Assembly (NCBI GenBank): GCA_964462135.1 | Contig: CAYWWK010000008.1 | Location: 16,265-80,264 of the forward strand | Reading direction: 5' to 3' | DNA: 64,000 nt | Source: MGBC163016 sp964462135 | GTDB lineage: Bacteria > Actinomycetota > Coriobacteriia > Coriobacteriales > Eggerthellaceae | Shown here: positions 59,217-64,000 of the stretch, piece after piece | Position numbering within the stretch: the stretch's first letter is position 1 | Layout: every line of letters begins with the position of its first letter | Notes under the pieces: model-generated | What the model saw: only the letters and a program-made list of their open reading frames with translations | The model's database searches: none | What the model was told of the DNA's origin: nothing | Program-made: the position numbers and the translations under genes

Positions 59217-60099
59217 GTTCTCCGCTCTTGCCACTCCCACCGCCACGCGTGCCGTCCTCGAGCGCTTCGGGCTGGCACCCAAGAAGGCCTTCGGGCAGAA
59301 CTTTCTCGTGAGTGATTCAGTCGTTGGCCGCATCATCGACTTGGCGGATGTGACGCAAGCGGATGTCGTGCTTGAGGTGGGACCCGGGATCGGCACGCTC
59401 ACCCATGCCCTTTTGGCGTATGCCGGTTTCGTGATCTCGGTTGAGCGGGATGAGTCATTGCTTGAAGTGCTGGAATACACGCTGGCTGAATTCCTCCACC
59501 GCTTCCATCTGGTAAGGAAGGATGCGCTTGATCTGAAGGTCGCCGACCTGGCAGATCATATTCCCTCCAAGCTTGTTGCGAATCTGCCCTATGCCGTGGC
59601 CGCTACCTTGGTGTTGGACTATCTTGAACGCTTTTCCTTCCTGGACAGTGCCACGGTCATGGTGCAGCGGGAAGTGGCCGAGCGCATGGCAGCTGTCCCA
59701 GGTCGCAAGGATTACGGTGCCTACACGGTCAAGCTGGCATTCCGGGCCGTGCCAGCAGGGTCGTTCGCGGTGAATCGGAGCAATTTCCATCCAGCTCCTC
59801 ATGTGGACAGCACGGTCATTCGCTTGGATCGGAGATCCGATCTTCCCGATTGGGCAGATGAGGCGGTCATCCAAGCCGCGTGCGTCATGGCCGATGCCGC
59901 CTTCGCATCTCGCCGGAAGACCATCATGAACTCCTGCAAAACCTATTTCGCTGGGCGCGGGGACACGGGAGCCAGAATCGTGGCGTCGCTGCCTGCCATC
60001 TTCGAGCGGGAAGGCGTTTCTTCCCGCGTGCGCGGCGAGACGCTTTCCCCTGAGATCTACCTTGCCCTTGGACGCTCTCTGCTGGCTGCAACGACATAG
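59209..60099 (+). CDS. rsmA: 16S rRNA dimethyladenosine transferase
   Basis: The 296-residue methyltransferase dimethylates the two adjacent adenosines near the 3' end of 16S rRNA using S-adenosylmethionine. Motifs are KKAFGQNFLVSD, VLEVGPGIGTLTHALL (AdoMet binding), NLPYAVAATLVLDYL (the NLPY active site) and FHPAPHVDSTVIRL. The ATG at 59209 follows CAAGG and overlaps the flavoprotein stop; an ATG at 59194 is possible. Confidence 0.94.
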   Translation: MTEFSALATPTATRAVLERFGLAPKKAFGQNFLVSDSVVGRIIDLADVTQADVVLEVGPGIGTLTHALLAYAGFVISVERDESLLEVLEYTLAEFLHRFHLVRKDALDLKVADLADHIPSKLVANLPYAVAATLVLDYLERFSFLDSATVMVQREVAERMAAVPGRKDYGAYTVKLAFRAVPAGSFAVNRSNFHPAPHVDSTVIRLDRRSDLPDWADEAVIQAACVMADAAFASRRKTIMNSCKTYFAGRGDTGARIVASLPAIFEREGVSSRVRGETLSPEIYLALGRSLLAATT

Positions 60100-60443
60100 A
60101 GATGCACGGTGCCTGCCTGATGTGGAAGTGGGGTCCCTGCCGGTGAGATAGAATGGGACGTGCTTGGCCACGATGCAAGGGGGAGTGCATGGTCGAGACG
60201 ATACATGTGGCGCAGCAACCACGACTGCCAAGTATGCAAGCGCCTTGCAGAATGCGGGGGGGGGGCTCCAAGCTGACCTTCGCTGCAAGGAATCCTTTGC
60301 GACAAAACTTTTTTGCCTTCCCGTAACCAGAATCAGCACCTTTGCCGCATCCCTGTGTACAAAAATGAGAGGGGATAGTCTCGCGTTCCCTGTTTTCTGT
60401 CGGTCGATACCTCATGCTGGTTGGGATGGGGGGTGTTCGGTTC
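60100..60443. other. Non-coding region with a G10 tract
   Basis: About 340 bases upstream of the second LysR gene contain no convincing gene. They hold a run of ten G residues at 60256-60265 and an AT-richer stretch (ACAAAACTTTTTTGCC) at about 60302-60317. The latter probably lies near the LysR promoter, but no -10/-35 pair was clear. Confidence 0.5.
60256..60265 (+). repeat. Homopolymeric G10 tract
   Basis: Ten consecutive G residues lie about 180 bases upstream of the LysR start. Runs of this length are prone to replication slippage. Confidence 0.9.
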
Positions 60444-61370
60444 ATGGAAATACAGCATCTGCGGCATCTTGTGGCGGCTTCTGAGAGCGCCAGCTTTGCT
60501 AAGGCTGCGAAGAAATGCTTCACCAGCCGTCAGAACATCGCGCATTCCGTGAAGGTCATCGAAAGCAAGCTCGGCACCGTACTCTTCGAGCGCAAGGGCA
60601 ATGAGATGATCTTGACATCCGATGGGATGGAAGCGGTGCGGGCAGCCCGAGAGATCGTGGAACAGGTGGAGAACTTCGATGTCATGTTCGCTGACAATTC
60701 CCTTGTCTCGGACATGTTCACACTTGCCGTCAGCAACAACCTCTTCGCTGGCATACCCTCATCAACGGATGCGTTCATCCATTCCTTTTCCGACAATCTT
60801 CGCATTCGTGAATGCGATTGCGAGAAGTGCTACGAACTCGTGAGGGATGAACGAACCGACCTTGCCATCGTGATGTGCATGAAGCGGGAATTTCCTGAAT
60901 GCAATGTTCGCGAGATCGCCAGTTCCCAGACGTACGCCGTGGTCAATGCCGACTCACCGCTTGCCCACAAAGAAAAGCTCTCCGTTATGGATCTGCAGGA
61001 TCAAAAGCTGCTGCTCATGTCAAAGCCGCCTTTCCAGTATGAGCCGCTCTTCTCGCAGATGAATGAGCTTCGGTTCAATCAAGACGAGATCAGCGTCATC
61101 ACCTCTACCAGTTCGATGGTGCATATGGTGCGCCGCTATCGGGTGATGGGCTTGGTTTCAAGGAAATTCGCCGTGCAGCCACCAAAGGACATTCGCACCA
61201 TACCCATTGACGACCCTCGTCTTGACTGGCATTTCTATGTTCTCTTCCAAATGGACGTGAAGAAATTCGGTACCATTGCGAAGCTCATTCGCGGTATTCA
61301 GGATACCTTCGAAGGTGACAAGGGCTATGTCTCTGCGGCTGAGGCTGCCGCCCATGTCACCAGCGGTTGA
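60444..61370 (+). CDS. LysR-family regulator of the second molybdoenzyme
   Basis: The 308-residue protein has an N-terminal HTH (SASFAKAAKKCFTSRQNIAHSVKVIESKLGTVLFER) and a LysR effector domain. The effector domain carries an unusual Cys cluster (ECDCEKC, Cys 124/126/129) with Cys145 and Cys153 close by. The gene points the same way as the downstream molybdopterin oxidoreductase. The ATG at 60444 begins the family-like sequence; earlier in-frame ATGs are at 60414 and 60426. Confidence 0.85.
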   Translation: MEIQHLRHLVAASESASFAKAAKKCFTSRQNIAHSVKVIESKLGTVLFERKGNEMILTSDGMEAVRAAREIVEQVENFDVMFADNSLVSDMFTLAVSNNLFAGIPSSTDAFIHSFSDNLRIRECDCEKCYELVRDERTDLAIVMCMKREFPECNVREIASSQTYAVVNADSPLAHKEKLSVMDLQDQKLLLMSKPPFQYEPLFSQMNELRFNQDEISVITSTSSMVHMVRRYRVMGLVSRKFAVQPPKDIRTIPIDDPRLDWHFYVLFQMDVKKFGTIAKLIRGIQDTFEGDKGYVSAAEAAAHVTSG

Positions 61371-61542
61371 GGCCCTTGCTTGCTGTCAAATTGGTTTTGT
61401 CACTTTGAGAAATGACCCATCTTCTCGCCTCAACGCTTCCGTAACAGAATCGAAACGTGCAGACGACTCCAGCCATGTCTCGCACAGCCATGGCGGGTCA
61501 TCGCACCGGTAGAGGTTCTCGCGAATGGGAGAGGAGAGGTAC

Positions 61543-63990
61543 ATGCAAGAATGGAAACGCCAGGAAGGCGACGAAACCATCTTCAGAACGTGCGCTTGGT
61601 CACCTCCGGGATGCCATCCCGTGGGCTGCGGTCTCCAAGTTCATGTCAAAGATGGGAAGGTAACGAAAATCGAGGGTGACCCCGATCATCCGATCACCCG
61701 CGGTTCTCTTTGCCCCCGTTGCCTTGCTCTCAAAGAGTACATCTATCACCCTGACCGCATCATTCACCCAATGAAGCGTGCCAAAGAGGATAGAGGTCAG
61801 GACAAGTGGGAGCAGTGCTCTTGGGACGAGGCCACTGACTTGGTGGCGAATGCTGCCAAGGAGATCACGGCGAAGTATGGTGCTGAGACCATCGCTGTTT
61901 TCGGTGGCACTGGGCGTGAGGCCAACAACTGGTATCCCCAGTGGGCCAATCTCGTCTTCGGCACCCCGAACTCCGTCTACGCCCAGGCTGGCTGGTCTTG
62001 CTATGGTCCGCGTATGACCAATACGGCATTCATGATGGGCGGCGGCTATCCTGAGATCGACTACGCTGCCAAATTCCCTGATCGCTATGATGACCCGCGC
62101 TTCGTTGCTCCTGAGGTCATCCTCATCTGGGGCAAGGAGCCGCTGCGCTCCAATCCTGATGGCCTGTATGGTCATGCTGTCATCGAGATGATGCGCATGT
62201 TCGGTACCAAGATCATCGTGGTTGACCCGCGCATCACTTGGCTTGGCACCCGTGCTGAGGAAATCCTCCAGGTGCTTCCCGGCACCGACACCGCTCTTGC
62301 CATGGCATTCATCTACGTGCTTGCCAAGGAAGACCTCGTCGACCATGACTTCATCGAGAAGTGGACCTATGGCTATGACGAACTCGTCGAGCGTGTGCAG
62401 GAGATGCCTCCCTCACGTGCTGCCGAGATCTGCGGTGTTCCCGAAGAGCAGATCTGGCGTGCTGCCCGCATGTATGGCAAGGCGAAGCCGTCAAGCGTTG
62501 CTTGGGGCTTGGCCACTGACGAATCCACCAATGGCGCCCAGCTGGGCATGTGCCTCGTGGCTCTCATGTCCATCACCGGCTTTTTGGATGCTCCGGGCGG
62601 CACCACGCTTGGTATGGGTGATGACCAAGGCAACGTCGTGCGCGACGGTGGTTCCATCTCCGCTGATGAGAAGGTCGATGACGCTACCGACTCAACGCTT
62701 GAGCTGGCACTCAAGAATGGCATCATGACCCCTGACACCTGGTACACCAAGCGCATCGGCGTTGACAAGTACCCCTGTGTCGGCCAAGTCCTTTGGACGG
62801 TGCAGCCTGACGAGTTCCTGAAGTGTCTGGAAACGGACGACCCGTATCAGATGCACATGGCGGGATTCGTCTCCTCCAACCCCGTCGGCACTGCCATCGG
62901 TGCGGAGCCGCAGCGTTGGTGGCGTGCGCTGAAGCGCCTCGACTTCAACTTCGCGGTTGACCTGTTCATGAACCCCACCATCATGGCATGCTGCGATGTC
63001 TTCCTGCCTGTGGCTTCCACCATCGAGCATGACGGCATGGTGGTCACCCACTATGGCCTGAATGCCTCCTTCTATGGCGCGCAGAACAAGTGCGTCCAGG
63101 TGGGCGAGTGCAAGTCTGACGTTGAGATCATGATCGAAGTGGGCAAGAAGACCTATCCTGACTTCTGGAATCGCTTCGAAGATGACGAGGCATACAACAA
63201 CTTCCATGTGTTCCGCAGCTGGCTTCCGTGGGACAGGCTTCGCGACAACGTGGTTACCATGTCAAACGAGCCGTACTACAAGTACAAGGAAGGCAAACTG
63301 CGCCCAGACGGGGCAGTGGGCTTCCCCACCCAGACCGGCCGCGTAGAGCTTTACTCCTATGCCTATGCAAGCTTTGACGAGGATCCGCTGCCCTACTACG
63401 AGCCGGCAGCTTATGGTCCCACCACCATGCCCGAGATGATGAAGGAGAAGTATCCCTTCGTGCTCACCACCGGTGCTCGTGTGCAGAACTTCTTCCACTC
63501 TGAGCACAAGCAGGTTCCCTCCCTGCGCCAGATCACTCCTTGGCCGCAGGTTGACTTGAATCCTGAAGATGCTGCTGAGTACGGCATCCAAGAGGGCGAC
63601 TGGGTAGAGGTCTTCTCTCCCTATGGGTGCATTCGTCAGATGGCCCGCGTCACACCCATCATCAAGCGTGGCGTTGTCCACTGCATGCATGGTTTCTGGT
63701 ACCCCGAGGAAGAAGGCGCAGAACCCAACCTCTTCGGCAACTGGAAGTCCAACGTCAACATGCTCATGCCTAACAGCGTGAATGCGAAGACGGGCTTCGG
63801 CAACACGTTCAAGTCCATGATCTGCGGCATCCGCAAGGCAGACAGCCTCGGTGGCCCGAATGAGCCTGACCACATCGTGCTCGAGAAGAGCCGCCAGGAA
63901 GAGTTCACCGTCCAAGAGACGTGGCGTCCCGCCGACTCTCCCGTGGTCGATCCCGTTGACTACGAGAAAGAGATGGGGGTAACGAAATGA
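61543..63990 (+). CDS. Molybdopterin oxidoreductase (DMSO reductase family), second copy
   Basis: The 815-residue protein is a paralogue of the enzyme at 49935 with the same layout: Fe-S region with Cys 17, 24, 29 and 57, likely Mo ligand Cys153 in AGWSCYGPRM, LIWGKEPLRSNPDG, IIVVDPRITWLGTRAE and LVLTTGARVQNFFHSEHK in the last domain. It has no Tat signal. Unlike the first copy it keeps a full set of four cluster Cys. GAGGAGAGG is the ribosome binding site. The next gene overlaps its stop (ATGA) and is probably the electron-transfer subunit. The substrate is unknown. Confidence 0.9.
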   Translation: MQEWKRQEGDETIFRTCAWSPPGCHPVGCGLQVHVKDGKVTKIEGDPDHPITRGSLCPRCLALKEYIYHPDRIIHPMKRAKEDRGQDKWEQCSWDEATDLVANAAKEITAKYGAETIAVFGGTGREANNWYPQWANLVFGTPNSVYAQAGWSCYGPRMTNTAFMMGGGYPEIDYAAKFPDRYDDPRFVAPEVILIWGKEPLRSNPDGLYGHAVIEMMRMFGTKIIVVDPRITWLGTRAEEILQVLPGTDTALAMAFIYVLAKEDLVDHDFIEKWTYGYDELVERVQEMPPSRAAEICGVPEEQIWRAARMYGKAKPSSVAWGLATDESTNGAQLGMCLVALMSITGFLDAPGGTTLGMGDDQGNVVRDGGSISADEKVDDATDSTLELALKNGIMTPDTWYTKRIGVDKYPCVGQVLWTVQPDEFLKCLETDDPYQMHMAGFVSSNPVGTAIGAEPQRWWRALKRLDFNFAVDLFMNPTIMACCDVFLPVASTIEHDGMVVTHYGLNASFYGAQNKCVQVGECKSDVEIMIEVGKKTYPDFWNRFEDDEAYNNFHVFRSWLPWDRLRDNVVTMSNEPYYKYKEGKLRPDGAVGFPTQTGRVELYSYAYASFDEDPLPYYEPAAYGPTTMPEMMKEKYPFVLTTGARVQNFFHSEHKQVPSLRQITPWPQVDLNPEDAAEYGIQEGDWVEVFSPYGCIRQMARVTPIIKRGVVHCMHGFWYPEEEGAEPNLFGNWKSNVNMLMPNSVNAKTGFGNTFKSMICGIRKADSLGGPNEPDHIVLEKSRQEEFTVQETWRPADSPVVDPVDYEKEMGVTK

Positions 63991-64000
63991 CGCAACATGC
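63987..64000 (+). CDS. 5' end of the next gene (partial)
   Basis: An ATG overlaps the TGA of the molybdoenzyme gene and starts MTQH before the window ends. By analogy with the first cluster, this may be the 4Fe-4S partner subunit, but four residues cannot show it. Confidence 0.5.

Noticed and set aside
61371..61542. Operator-like repeat GTCA-N10-TGAC upstream of the second molybdoenzyme
   Set aside because: Arms of four bases are expected by chance in a region this long.

Overview
The window looks like chromosome from a high-GC anaerobic actinobacterium of class Coriobacteriia, most likely Eggerthellaceae. The evidence is an actinobacterial integration host factor (mihF), two molybdopterin oxidoreductases each next to its own LysR regulator, many Fe-S proteins, an archaeal-type split glutamate synthase, and a LuxR-type regulator with an N-terminal membrane anchor. 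Genus was not determined. There is one tRNA gene (Ala-GGC), no rRNA, no CRISPR array and no recognisable insertion sequence. Promoters that can be read are sigma70-like, several with an extended TGC-TAnAAT -10 element.

Layout. 1-2.4 kb: tail of an upstream gene, a multi-cluster ferredoxin, a Tyr/Asp-rich membrane protein and mihF. 2.8-10.5 kb: a small alarmone synthetase, an orphan glycine-type amidinotransferase, an MHS-type transporter, a large DUF6020-like membrane protein, an aminotransferase and a flavoprotein. 10.6-22.4 kb: a TrhP-like U32 protein, an Mrp/NBP35 P-loop ATPase, dtd and tRNA-Ala, an amidohydrolase, an EF-G paralogue, adenine deaminase and a SpoVA-like membrane protein. 22.5-27.8 kb: five-gene split glutamate synthase operon (amidotransferase, FMN/Fe-S core, four-cluster ferredoxin, FAD oxidoreductase, GXGXG subunit). 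27.8-35.4 kb: EamA transporter, FKBP isomerase, glutamate-cysteine ligase, argCJBD. 35.5-47.0 kb: class A PBP, lipoprotein, RlhA-like U32 protein, divergent polyphosphate genes pap and ppk1, and a MATE exporter. 47.0-48.7 kb: a small decayed accessory patch (gene tail, Rpn nuclease with an in-frame EQG repeat, truncated PIN toxin, orphan HigA). 48.8-55.9 kb: LysR / molybdopterin oxidoreductase / short ferredoxin / small protein / MFS / zinc-ribbon / trigger-factor-like chaperone. 56.0-60.1 kb: metG-tatD-flavoprotein-rsmA. 60.4-64.0 kb: a second LysR and molybdopterin oxidoreductase, with the next gene cut by the window edge.

The most interesting block is 48.8-55.9 kb. It has the make-up of a substrate-inducible cytoplasmic molybdoenzyme module: an aromatic-acid-type transporter, an oxidoreductase with a two-cluster electron carrier, and a LysR regulator whose promoter overlaps an 8-bp inverted repeat. 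Its last gene encodes what looks like a trigger factor without the PPIase domain and without the ribosome-binding signature. That protein may be a dedicated folding or cofactor-insertion chaperone; this is inference. Other points worth following are the split glutamate synthase, the terminator-like hairpin between the mrp promoter and its ribosome binding site, the EF-G paralogue with an altered G4 motif, and the truncated PIN toxin beside an orphan antitoxin.
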